NCBI RefSeq assembly: GCF_037963765.1
Contig: NZ_CP150166.1
Span: 1,371,501-1,435,500, forward strand
Length of the DNA stretch: 64,000 bases
DNA from: Sporosarcina sp. FSL W8-0480
Lineage (GTDB): Bacteria; Bacillota; Bacilli; Bacillales_A; Planococcaceae
Direction: 5' to 3'
Below, piece after piece: positions 16,384 through 23,955 of the stretch; position 1 is the stretch's first letter, and the number at the start of each line of letters is the position of its first letter. A program made the translations under genes and the position numbers. Below the pieces are notes generated by a model. The model had not been told where the DNA came from, did no database searches, and saw only the letters and a list, made by a program, of their open reading frames with translations.

Positions 16384-16414
16384 GACTGGACGTTACTGCG
16401 TCCAGTCTTTTTTT
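16384..16414 (+). terminator. Strong rho-independent terminator of the toxin transcript
   Basis: Perfect 9-bp stem GACTGGACG / CGTCCAGTC, six-base loop, then seven T. Confidence 0.85.
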
Positions 16415-16566
16415 ATCTTACATCAAGTTTACCACAATTATACGCAACATACACGAATAATGAGCGTAGTATGGACGAAGGATAGACGAATGAAGAGCAC
16501 ATAAGAAAACTTCATCAAAACTTCCCCCATTTATTTCATTTCCAGGTTTTTACTAATTATTTTAGT
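16415..16566. other. Short AT-rich spacer, nothing recognised
   Basis: Non-coding sequence between the toxin terminator and repeat A2. Confidence 0.4.
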
Positions 16567-16610
16567 ATCAGGACCTCACAGAATTTTGAATTGTTTCTGG
16601 ACCTGGTACC
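16567..16610. repeat. Palindromic repeat, family A (copy A2)
   Basis: ATCAGGACCTCACAG...TTGAATTGTTTCTGGACCTGGTACC, a diverged family A copy between the toxin region and the DUF2277 gene. Confidence 0.65.
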
Positions 16611-16691
16611 ATCCAACTACATAAACAAATAGTGGCTTACTTCATGCATATATATCTTTTATAGAATTGTCATTGTGTATTGCACCTGTGA

Positions 16692-16973
16692 TTAATCCCT
16701 ATTTTCCAATCCGAATCTTTTTGCATTACGGGCTTTAGCCCGTTCAGCCTCTACTTCTCGATTACGGGGTTCGGCATTCGTTATTAGTGTGTTAAGTAAA
16801 TTCTGTGTAGCAATAGCCACTTCCTCAACAGCACGATTAATAGCGTCTTCGTTCGCCTTGGATGGCTTACTAAAACCGGAAACCTTCCGAACATATTGGA
16901 GCGACGCTGCATAAATTTCGTCCGTCGTAGCTGGAGGGTGAAAATTAAACAGTGTTTTAATGTTACGGCACAT
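16692..16973 (-). CDS. DUF2277 family protein
   Basis: 93 aa. It matches the DUF2277 family throughout: N-terminal MCRNIKTLFNFHPPATTDEI, central YVRKVSGFSKPSKANEDA and a C-terminal basic helix (REVEAERAKARNAKRFG). ATG 16973 has GAGGCGAAC upstream. The family is small, helical and of unknown function. The gene looks intact although it lies among remnants. Confidence 0.88.
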   Translation of the reverse strand: MCRNIKTLFNFHPPATTDEIYAASLQYVRKVSGFSKPSKANEDAINRAVEEVAIATQNLLNTLITNAEPRNREVEAERAKARNAKRFGLENRD

Positions 16974-17096
16974 ATTGTTCGCCTCATTTGTTTGTTTTTT
17001 TCGATTGTATCATATTCGACTTAAATGTATGGTTTCATATCCTATTAGAAGGAAAATTATCATTGCCCTGCACATTAGGACCTATATTTTACAAAG

Positions 17097-17200
17097 TGGT
17101 ACCAGGCAACCAAACAATTTCGGATTGAACCGATGCAGGGGACCTCATTTCGAGTATTAGGTTTTCATTGGATTTCCAATAGTGTTAGAACCTGGTACCC
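17097..17200. repeat. Family A repeats, nested or degenerate (copy A3)
   Basis: The stretch starts GGTACCAGGCAACC and ends GTGTTAGAACCTGGTACCC; the better-preserved copy is 17158-17200 (TTAGGTTTTCATTGGATTTCC...). A second, damaged palindrome half lies inside, so one copy was probably inserted into another. Confidence 0.6.
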
Positions 17201-17210
17201 TTCACTATTG

Positions 17211-17333
17211 TACGTTGAAGTGACAGTCCCGGCCACCCTCTTAGAAGGAGAAGACATCGACTCCGTCATCGCCCAAGCAAAAGAAGACGGCATCAAAGAC
17301 GTCAAGAAAAACGACGATAGTTCCGTCAATTAA
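17211..17333 (+). pseudogene. C-terminal fragment of an unidentified gene
   Basis: Coding-like frame beginning right after repeat A3 (YVEVTVPATLLEGEDIDSVI...) and ending in a stop at 17333. It has no start signal and its 5' part is gone. The bias towards GAC/GTC codons differs from the AT-rich surroundings. Confidence 0.45.
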
Positions 17334-17669
17334 AATCCCTTCTTTTTTCAGTTCCTGTATCGAATCTGCAACACCGGGGAACAGCCCTATCTAAAAACAC
17401 TGCTTGAATGTGCAATATTAATTACCTCCATTACTGTCTCAATACATCATTCCTGAATGGGACGGAAAATCCAGTTGTCCATCAAGGACGTCGAGTTCAA
17501 CAAAGACTTCTCCAAGTTCACAATAGAAGGGTCCGTGTTTATAAGGTGACGTACAGAAAGACTGGAAGAGTTGGAATTAATTAAGTATTAATTGACAGTG
17601 TTCGAATGTTCAATAAATAATAGAATAGGATGTTAGAGAGTCATTACTTCAAATGAAGGCTGTGAATAT
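17334..17669. other. Remnant-bearing non-coding stretch
   Basis: Bases 17390-17436 (cctatctaaaaa...cactgcttgaatgtgcaa...attacctccatt) closely match 6013-6060, so the same lost element has left a scar in both places. Around 17470-17550 a coding-like fragment (KDVEFNKDFSKFTIEGSVF) is visible without a start. No intact gene. Confidence 0.5.
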
Positions 17670-18289
17670 ATGCGTGACTGCGAAATCAATGTCGTTCAAG
17701 CTGTGGAAAATAATATCGCCTGGTGCAAATTGATTTGTGAAGCATATAGAAAGCGCTCATACACAACAGGAAAGGTTTGGGCCCTTATAACGGAAGCACC
17801 TACATACTATCCAGAATTGATTATTATGAATAGAACGACCAAAGACACGGATATTCTTGAATTTTTGAAGCTAAATTATATCAGCAGCGTCAAAGATAGC
17901 TTTGCAGCACTTGATTTGTCGTCTTATGGATATCAAATGCTATATATCGTAAGTACTAAGAAGGAATTTGAACGTTGGACGAACCTAACGGGGTTGGAAT
18001 TACCTTGAGGACTATTAGATATAGACGGAGTGAGATTTTTCTTCATAGATTGTCCGGCTGGATTCGCGGCTTTTATCGTAAATAAAGCAGCTAACGTCAT
18101 CGGGATATCCAATGTCTTTTCAAGCAACATGGACATCACCGACCTGTGGCGTTCGATTCCTCAAGCGGTATCCAAAGAATTTCCCGGCGTCCCACTTGTT
18201 GGGTATGAACAGGGCGAATCCCTCTCGGCTGCACATGCTTCCGGTTGGTGTTAATTGGTCCGCTTCGTGTTTGGATAAAGTTTAGGTAA
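17670..18289 (+). pseudogene. GNAT-type acetyltransferase, broken by a stop and a frameshift
   Basis: The frame starting at 17670 (MRDCEINVVQAV...) is interrupted by TGA at 18006 and then continues in the same frame (DGVRFFFIDCPAGFAAFIVNK), including the acetyl-CoA-binding style segment GYEQGESLSAAHASGW. After 18245 the expected C-terminus (LIGPLRVWIKF) continues in another frame. One nonsense codon plus one frameshift therefore separate three pieces of one ~205-aa protein of the GYE.G..L..A..SGF.xxGPLRVW GNAT group. The ribosome site is poor. It is probably a dead gene; sequencing error would need two independent mistakes. Confidence 0.65.
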
Positions 18290-18306
18290 GCAATCATCAT
18301 CTTGTA

Positions 18307-18450
18307 GTGAAGAGGAAGAGCAATGGAAGCTCAAGTAAAGTTAGTCAAAATTGCGACTTTCGTTTGTATGGAGAGACAGAAATTGAAGGGCAAATGCATC
18401 TTCATTACAACTTTACTAAAGAAGAGTGGAAAAGAATAAATAGCTTTTAG
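18307..18450 (+). CDS. Small hypothetical ORF, possibly a fragment
   Basis: 47 codons from GTG 18307, with coding-like content (DFRLYGETEIEGQMHLHYNF, then TKEEWKRINSF). It has GAAGAGG near the start but no good Shine-Dalgarno. The C-terminal half looks like the end of a longer protein. No family recognised. Confidence 0.3.
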   Translation: MKRKSNGSSSKVSQNCDFRLYGETEIEGQMHLHYNFTKEEWKRINSF

Positions 18451-18482
18451 GCTAAAATTAGTTCATAGGGAAGGCAAGAACG

Positions 18483-19015
18483 ATGATGAAATTGTGGTTT
18501 CGGCAGTTGCCACAGCCAAGTCTGAATTTGAATGAATGGAGACCATTCATTGAAAATGCATGGTTTCGAAAGCATTTTATGAAGTTTGTGTACCTGTTAA
18601 TGGCTGCTTTCTTTTTAGTTCCGTATTGGCTCTTCGTGGGAAGCTTCACTATGATTAACTTTCCATTACTTTTAATTATTGTAGTGGTTTTGTCATTCAT
18701 GAAGTTCTTCATATTCTGGTCGTACATAGTAAAGGCGATATAAGCTTAACGTTCAAAGGAATCTATTTTTGGCTCAATACAAGTGCAATTCTAACGAAAA
18801 AAAGATTCTGGATTTTCATGAGCTTGCCTTTTATCGCATTAACAGTACTGCCAGCGATAGCTTCGTTTTTTGTCGCTGATGAAATCAAAGCACTCCTTTT
18901 ATGTATCAGTTGGTTCAATCTAATTATTTCAGCATCCGACATTGTGAATTCAGTATTGATAGTAATAAAACCAAATAACTCTATGTTTTGTATAGGCTAC
19001 TACAAAGTGGAGTGA
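18483..19015 (+). pseudogene. DUF3267-type membrane metalloprotease-like protein, frameshifted
   Basis: The first frame (MMKLWFRQLPQPSLNLNEW...) carries a transmembrane segment and then runs off. In the -1/+2 frame around 18690 the sequence reads IHEVLHILVVHSKGD..., the HExxH-like motif expected of DUF3267, and continues through two more membrane segments to the stop at 19015. A single frameshift near 18680-18695 explains the two pieces of a ~177-aa protein. A terminator-like inverted repeat follows but is split by the IS3 element. Confidence 0.65.
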
Positions 19016-19139
19016 TAATCCAAAAGTGAAATCTATTTTATGAAAGAGCTAGATCCAATGACACTAATAAAGAAGCATGAATCCTTTGAAATGAACTGAG
19101 CCCCATTTAATGGACAGTTTAAAAAAACGACGTTTTAGT

Positions 19140-20021
19140 CTATGCAGCTAAGAGGTGACTTCGGTATTGTTCCGGAGTCATCTTTTTTAAATCCCATTGT
19201 TTGCGCGTGCAGTTGTAGTGTCCCATATATTCATCTATCATTATTTTTAACTCTAACAGACTGGATGCTTCCTTGTAGTCTACATCGTCCTTAAAATGAC
19301 CAAAAAATGATTCTATAGGTGCGTTGTCCAAACAATTCCCCCTTCGGGACATAGATTGTGTGAGTTGCATTGCTTTAACACGTGCTTGGTATTCTGGGGG
19401 CGTATAATGAAAACCCTGATCAGAATGAATCATCGCCTCTGGATGGACATTTCCATCTAATGCTTCCTTAAGCTTCCGCAAGGTTCGATATACAATTCCC
19501 ATATTTAAGCTTACCGAAAGTTCATAAGCGATTATTTCACGGCTAGCTACATCCTTTACACAGGAAAGATAAGCAGTCTGTCCAGTTTTCAATTGGAGAT
19601 AAGTAATGTCTGTGACGAAAACTTTGCCCGGTTCATCTTGAGTGAATTGTCGATTCAAGAGGTTTGGCACCGTACGGTGTTCTTGTGTAGCCTGAGCCAT
19701 ATTTCTATAAGGATTTTTTCTTCGTATTTTGGAAAAGAGATTAAATTTACGCATTAAACGAAGGATCTTCTTATGATTCATAGGGGTCTCCAGTAATTCC
19801 TCTAACGCCATATAGAAGCCTCGATAGCCGATTTTCCCCTTGAATGCATCATAAACACATTTAAGTAACAGGTAATCTTGATAGTCGTTTTCCTCGCGGA
19901 TGGCATGACTCTCCGATTTTTCTAACCATGCATAATAACCACTTCGATGTACTTTTGCCACTCTGCACAGGTGAGCTGTGAACCTCTTTAATTGAAACTT
20001 ACGGATCACTTCATTAATCAC
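19140..20021 (-). CDS. IS3-family transposase OrfB (DDE catalytic part)
   Basis: 293 aa from GTG 20021, but most product is expected as an OrfAB fusion by -1 frameshifting within orfA. HTH_21 region (RVAKVHRSGYYAWL) precedes the rve core with VTDITYLQL (Asp), MIHSDQGFHYT (Asp) and APIESFFGHFKDD (Glu). The DD(35)E spacing and tail (WDLKKMTPEQYRSHL) are typical of the IS150 group. Confidence 0.92.
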   Translation of the reverse strand: MINEVIRKFQLKRFTAHLCRVAKVHRSGYYAWLEKSESHAIREENDYQDYLLLKCVYDAFKGKIGYRGFYMALEELLETPMNHKKILRLMRKFNLFSKIRRKNPYRNMAQATQEHRTVPNLLNRQFTQDEPGKVFVTDITYLQLKTGQTAYLSCVKDVASREIIAYELSVSLNMGIVYRTLRKLKEALDGNVHPEAMIHSDQGFHYTPPEYQARVKAMQLTQSMSRRGNCLDNAPIESFFGHFKDDVDYKEASSLLELKIMIDEYMGHYNCTRKQWDLKKMTPEQYRSHLLAA

Positions 20022-20047
20022 CTGATATTTCTCGCCTGATGTCAGTA

Positions 20048-20467
20048 TTACTTCTTCGCCTGCCTCTCTAGTTCCTCTAGCTTTTTTAACAACTCGACCT
20101 CAGCTTCAAGATATTTAATTCGTGCTTCAGCTTTTTCAAGTTTTTTCTCAGAAGATAATCCTCCAGTCGATGGACGTCCGGTACTTCCTTTTCCACGACG
20201 CTCCTCAAAAAATCCCTCTTCACCGTGAAGCTGATAGGACGTTCTCCATCGTCTGAGTGACTGCTTAGCTTTTCCAGTACCAATCATTTCTAAGTCAAAT
20301 CCATGTTCAGTAAAAATTTGAGAAGGACCTTTACCGCTCAGATTCTCTTTGACAGCTACTATTTTAAACTCAGGCTTATATTGAATAGAACGATCCGAAA
20401 CTGAATTCACATTTGGATTAGCTTCTAATAGTCTACGTTGGTGTTCATTGAAAATTATTTTACTCAT
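20048..20467 (-). CDS. IS3-family OrfA with programmed frameshift site
   Basis: 139 aa from ATG 20467 (MSKIIFNEHQRR), with AGGAGTG upstream. It has a helix-turn-helix (DLEMIGTGKAKQSLRRW) and a C-terminal leucine-rich coiled coil (LEKAEARIKYLEAEVELLKKLE). The slippery heptamer A-AAA-AAG lies at 20087-20081 on the minus strand inside the coiled coil, and the OrfB frame is -1 relative to OrfA there, so an OrfAB fusion is expected. Confidence 0.88.
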   Translation of the reverse strand: MSKIIFNEHQRRLLEANPNVNSVSDRSIQYKPEFKIVAVKENLSGKGPSQIFTEHGFDLEMIGTGKAKQSLRRWRTSYQLHGEEGFFEERRGKGSTGRPSTGGLSSEKKLEKAEARIKYLEAEVELLKKLEELERQAKK

Positions 20468-20604
20468 TGAAAACACTCCTGTCAGGATAGTTATTTTTAG
20501 TATACCTAGGCTTTTAGACAGAAAAAACCCCAAATGGGGTCACTTTTTTAATAGTGTCTACCATTTGGGGTTCAGTTCAAAATGAGGAATCATGCTTCTT
20601 TTTT

Positions 20605-20729
20605 AGGCCTTTTCAGAAATACTGAAGTTTTGGAGAGGCTCGGAATTAAGGGTAAAAGATGCAACTTTTTTCTTCCACTGCCTGACGACATCAACATGAT
20701 CAGCGTAAAGGTAAAAATTTCAAAACCTT
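20605..20729. other. Short spacer, nothing recognised
   Basis: The plus-strand open frame here lacks a ribosome site and coding character. Confidence 0.35.
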
Positions 20730-20935
20730 TCAAGTGCCTATCTCCGCGTTTGTCAGGGGATCGCTTTCAAATTCAATCTTATACTTTTCAATGTAGGTAG
20801 CGTAAATCTATTGACCAAATTTTTCACATGTTCAATCGTTTCTTAGCTTGCAGCATAGTGAATCGCCTGGAATCCAAACGCTTTATTGCGTCCTACGATA
20901 TCGTTCCGACCCCTTTGAAAAATTGGAAGGTATAT
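20730..20935 (-). pseudogene. Degraded minus-strand gene fragment
   Basis: The minus strand reads GRNKAFGFQAIHYAAS, a stop, then ETIEHVKNLVNRF, a frame change, then ATYIEKYKIEFESDPLTNAEIGT and a stop. This is coding-like but carries at least one nonsense and one frameshift change. The family is not recognised. Confidence 0.45.
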
Positions 20936-21190
20936 ATAGAAAAACTATAGCAGCATTATCACTAAAAGAATATTAAATTATCGATGTATAAGAGACCATC
21001 AGATTGGAATACTAAGTTTGTAGACAGAGTATTCTTGATACGGGGGATTATTTTAAAACATAAGATATTAATAGTATTGCGTAATATTATACTTCCCGGA
21101 TGACTTATAGTGCAGTTATGAATCATTTTTGCTGGCATATTGGAATTCGCGAAGAAACTAAAAAAGAATTAGTGAAGATAATCGAGGTGA
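20936..21190. other. AT-rich leader upstream of the Wadjet operon
   Basis: No gene. A TTGATA box at about 21037 is a possible -35 element, but I could not pair it convincingly with a -10, so the jet promoter is unresolved. Confidence 0.35.
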
Positions 21191-22732
21191 ATGTCATTGA
21201 ATAAGTACGAATTCGATTCTGTTTACGTTTTTAAATATATTTCGGAGCCAAACTCTTATATTTATCGTCCGATAATGCGTTTTTTATACGAAAAACACAT
21301 GGGACTTGAACATCATTCAGTAATGGCGGATGAGATATACCAAATGTTACTTGAAAACGGCATTGTTGATGACGACTTCACAGAATTAGATTTACAAGAT
21401 TCTTTAAGTCAGTTGGAGAAGTGGGAGAACATTGCTTCAGATAAGGTAAGACGAAAAGGAATCACTATCGAGGAGTTCAAGAGGAAGCGCTATACCTATC
21501 AAATCACGGATGTCGGTGTTGAAGTAGAAGAACTGTTGATTCGGTTGGATGAACTTGACGAACAGTTGATAGGTGGTATGAAGAGCCGTCAGTTTAGTCT
21601 GTTGTTGCGTAATCTTGAATTATTACGAGACACTGCACCAAGGTATTTGTCATCGAGCGAAAAAGTGAATGAAATTTGGATGGGCGTTTTTGAAACTTAT
21701 AAAGCGTTGCGAATAGACGCTTCGAATTATTTGTATCATATTCAAAAAGCGGAAAAAGAGAACCTTTTCAACACGGAGCTGTTCTTGGAGTTCAAGGATA
21801 ACATTATTCATTTTTTGAGTTCCTATATTTCGGAACTCAATAAAACGAAACACAAAATAAACAAAGTGATTGGTGAGATTAGTAGTGCTCACATCGAAGA
21901 GTACATTGATGTGATAATCCAAGAGAATAGAGCCAACGCTCTATTGTATGATAACTATTCGCCTGAGAGGATGCGGGCATCGCTACTATCCAAATGGAAA
22001 GAATTGAATAGTTGGTTCTTGGGTGGCGGTGGAAACATGAGTGATATTGATGTGCTGAGTGAAAGAACCAATGAAGCGATAACGATGATAGTCTCCTACG
22101 CTAATCGATTATCGGAATCAATGAGTAACTCTCAAAGTCGTATTGTTGATTACAGAACGTTGGCGTCTTGGTTCAAGTCGTGTCAATCATTAGACGGAGC
22201 AAGCCAATTATTTGCAGCTGTTCTTGGGGTAACCCACTCAAGAAGCTTATACGCCAAAGATGAAATCCATATAAACCATGATGGAAAATATGTTGATGCA
22301 GATGATATCTGGATAACAAATACCGATAACTTCATCATACCGAATATGGGGAATCGGGGACCAAGAGGAAAAACGCAAGCAACATCCATCAAGAACAATC
22401 GAATTGAACAGCAACGGAGAATTCGGGCGAAAATTGAACAACGGAAGCTTGAAGAAGAGAGTGTGAAGGATCTAATTAGGAACGGAAAAATCATCTTGGA
22501 AGAGGTAGGGGAATTGACTCCGTTTCAGCGTAGGACCATTTTGAAATGGATTAGGAAGACGACGAAACAACGTGTCAGAGGTCAGGAAAGAAACAAGTTA
22601 TTTCGCACCGAAACAGGTCTTCGAATGAGAATTCGTTACCGAGAAGAAAAGAAACAAATTGAAATCAAGTGCAAGGACGGGATCTTGAAAGGTCCAAATA
22701 TCGAAATAGTTTTTGAGGAGGATAGTTTATGA
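21191..22732 (+). CDS. jetA: Wadjet protein JetA (kleisin-like, TIGR02677 type)
   Basis: 513 aa. JetA is the MukF/kleisin-like subunit of the Wadjet SMC complex that detects and restricts circular plasmid DNA. The N-terminal winged-helix region (FKYISEPNSYIYRPIMRFLYEKH) and the motif DYRTLASWFKSC, followed by LFAAVLGVTHSRSLY, match the TIGR02677 family of type II systems. The C-terminus is basic and charged (RIRAKIEQRKLEEE). ATG 21191 is close to GAGGTGA; TTG 21197 has better spacing. The stop overlaps the jetB start (ATGA), so the operon is translationally coupled. Confidence 0.85.
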   Translation: MSLNKYEFDSVYVFKYISEPNSYIYRPIMRFLYEKHMGLEHHSVMADEIYQMLLENGIVDDDFTELDLQDSLSQLEKWENIASDKVRRKGITIEEFKRKRYTYQITDVGVEVEELLIRLDELDEQLIGGMKSRQFSLLLRNLELLRDTAPRYLSSSEKVNEIWMGVFETYKALRIDASNYLYHIQKAEKENLFNTELFLEFKDNIIHFLSSYISELNKTKHKINKVIGEISSAHIEEYIDVIIQENRANALLYDNYSPERMRASLLSKWKELNSWFLGGGGNMSDIDVLSERTNEAITMIVSYANRLSESMSNSQSRIVDYRTLASWFKSCQSLDGASQLFAAVLGVTHSRSLYAKDEIHINHDGKYVDADDIWITNTDNFIIPNMGNRGPRGKTQATSIKNNRIEQQRRIRAKIEQRKLEEESVKDLIRNGKIILEEVGELTPFQRRTILKWIRKTTKQRVRGQERNKLFRTETGLRMRIRYREEKKQIEIKCKDGILKGPNIEIVFEEDSL

Positions 22733-23955
22733 GGGAAACAGATACGAAGGAAGGTTTGGTTGTTGCTATTGAAGCTCTATTGGAGAATTTCCTCGTGGAA
22801 CGCAGCAAGAGCATTGATGCGTTTCGTGAAATTAGGCATCATGAAAAAACAATCAGGAAATTCATGAGCTTCAACTTCGGCTACCAATTAAAAATGGACT
22901 CGGAAACAATTAAATTAGAAAAAGTGCCTTTCGTTGCTCGAACGTGGATGGGGGTTGAATCATTCAAAGATGAGCACGACTATATGTTTCTAATGGCGAT
23001 TCTCGCCATCTTGGAATCAAAATCAGCCGATGAAGGTTTTTTATTGAGTGAAATTATCGAAGAGACGAAAAATTTTCTGGTGGATATTTACGAGGTGGAA
23101 TGGAAGTCTCTATATAATCGGCAAAGTTTCATACGTGCTTTAACCTATGCGGCGGACATGAGACTAATTACGGTTCTGGATGGGGATATCACTGATTTCG
23201 AAAAATCGGAGGAAGGTGAAGTGCTCTATCGGACAACTTCTTTGATTCGTTATGTGTTTCGGAATGTATCCAAGCCCATCTCTGAATTTATAGGCGTTGA
23301 AGAATTGTTGCATGACGGATTGGATATGGATAACCCTCTGCACACTTTTTTCAGGAAGTTGTACTTTGAGTCCGTAGTTCACTTTTATGAATTAACGGAA
23401 GGCGAAAAAAAGTATCTAGCTGACGAAGAGCATTATGAAGAAATTAAGTCAGCTGTTGAACACTATACGAATTTCAAATTGGAGCGCTCTTATTACTGTT
23501 ACTACCTAATCAACCGCGAAAGAAAAAGAGGTTTAGAACAGCATCCAAGCTTCAAAAATGAATCCTATATCGTTACACAAGTCGCGAAAGTGCTAACTGA
23601 AAGATTAGAGCTCATGGATGAAAAGCCAATGGGTTTGTGGCTGTTGAAAAATCATGAATTTGAATCAATCTTAAAAGAAACGATTGATGTTTTTTCGGTG
23701 GCGTGGTCTCGGAAGATGAGGGAAACAAGTTTTGCTAAGCTCAAAGAAATGGTTATTCGTTATGTAACAGATTGGAAACTCGCTACTTACGATGAAACAA
23801 CAATGGAAATAACCATTTATCCTCCTTTTATTCGAACGATAGGAGATTACGATGAAGATTTACGACAGTATATCGAGTATGTAAAACAACAGAAAGAGGA
23901 GAAAATAAACAATGGTTATGGCAAAAGATTCAAGAGAAAATCGATGGGAGCCTAG
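22729..23955 (+). CDS. jetB: Wadjet protein JetB (MukE-like, TIGR02678 type)
   Basis: 408 aa. JetB is the MukE-like (KITE) partner of the kleisin. The N-terminus (ALLENFLVERSKSIDAFREI) and LEKVPFVARTWMG followed by DEHDYMFLMAILAILESK match the TIGR02678 family. Its start overlaps the jetA stop and its 3' end overlaps jetC by 44 bases. No truncation is seen. Confidence 0.85.
   Translation: MRETDTKEGLVVAIEALLENFLVERSKSIDAFREIRHHEKTIRKFMSFNFGYQLKMDSETIKLEKVPFVARTWMGVESFKDEHDYMFLMAILAILESKSADEGFLLSEIIEETKNFLVDIYEVEWKSLYNRQSFIRALTYAADMRLITVLDGDITDFEKSEEGEVLYRTTSLIRYVFRNVSKPISEFIGVEELLHDGLDMDNPLHTFFRKLYFESVVHFYELTEGEKKYLADEEHYEEIKSAVEHYTNFKLERSYYCYYLINRERKRGLEQHPSFKNESYIVTQVAKVLTERLELMDEKPMGLWLLKNHEFESILKETIDVFSVAWSRKMRETSFAKLKEMVIRYVTDWKLATYDETTMEITIYPPFIRTIGDYDEDLRQYIEYVKQQKEEKINNGYGKRFKRKSMGA

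Larger units (their letters stand above)
19092..20579 (-). mobile_element. IS3-family (IS150-like) insertion sequence
   Basis: About 1.49 kb with imperfect terminal inverted repeats (TGAACTGAGCCCC... on the left, TGAACTGAACCCC... on the right in reverse). It is flanked by AAA on both sides, consistent with a 3-bp target duplication. It carries two overlapping-frame transposase genes on the minus strand and looks intact. Confidence 0.88.
19070..20604 (+). terminator. Terminator hairpin split by the IS3 insertion
   Basis: AAGAAGCATGAATCC (19070-19084) and GGAATCATGCTTCTT (20586-20600) are complementary with one mismatch, and the second arm is followed by TTTT. Without the IS the loop is about 10 bases and the structure is a clean terminator for the DUF3267 gene. 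Confidence 0.65.

Noticed and set aside
20582-20800. 72-aa plus-strand frame after the IS3 element
   Set aside because: Begins inside a terminator arm and lacks a ribosome site; coding-like content is on the other strand as a fragment.
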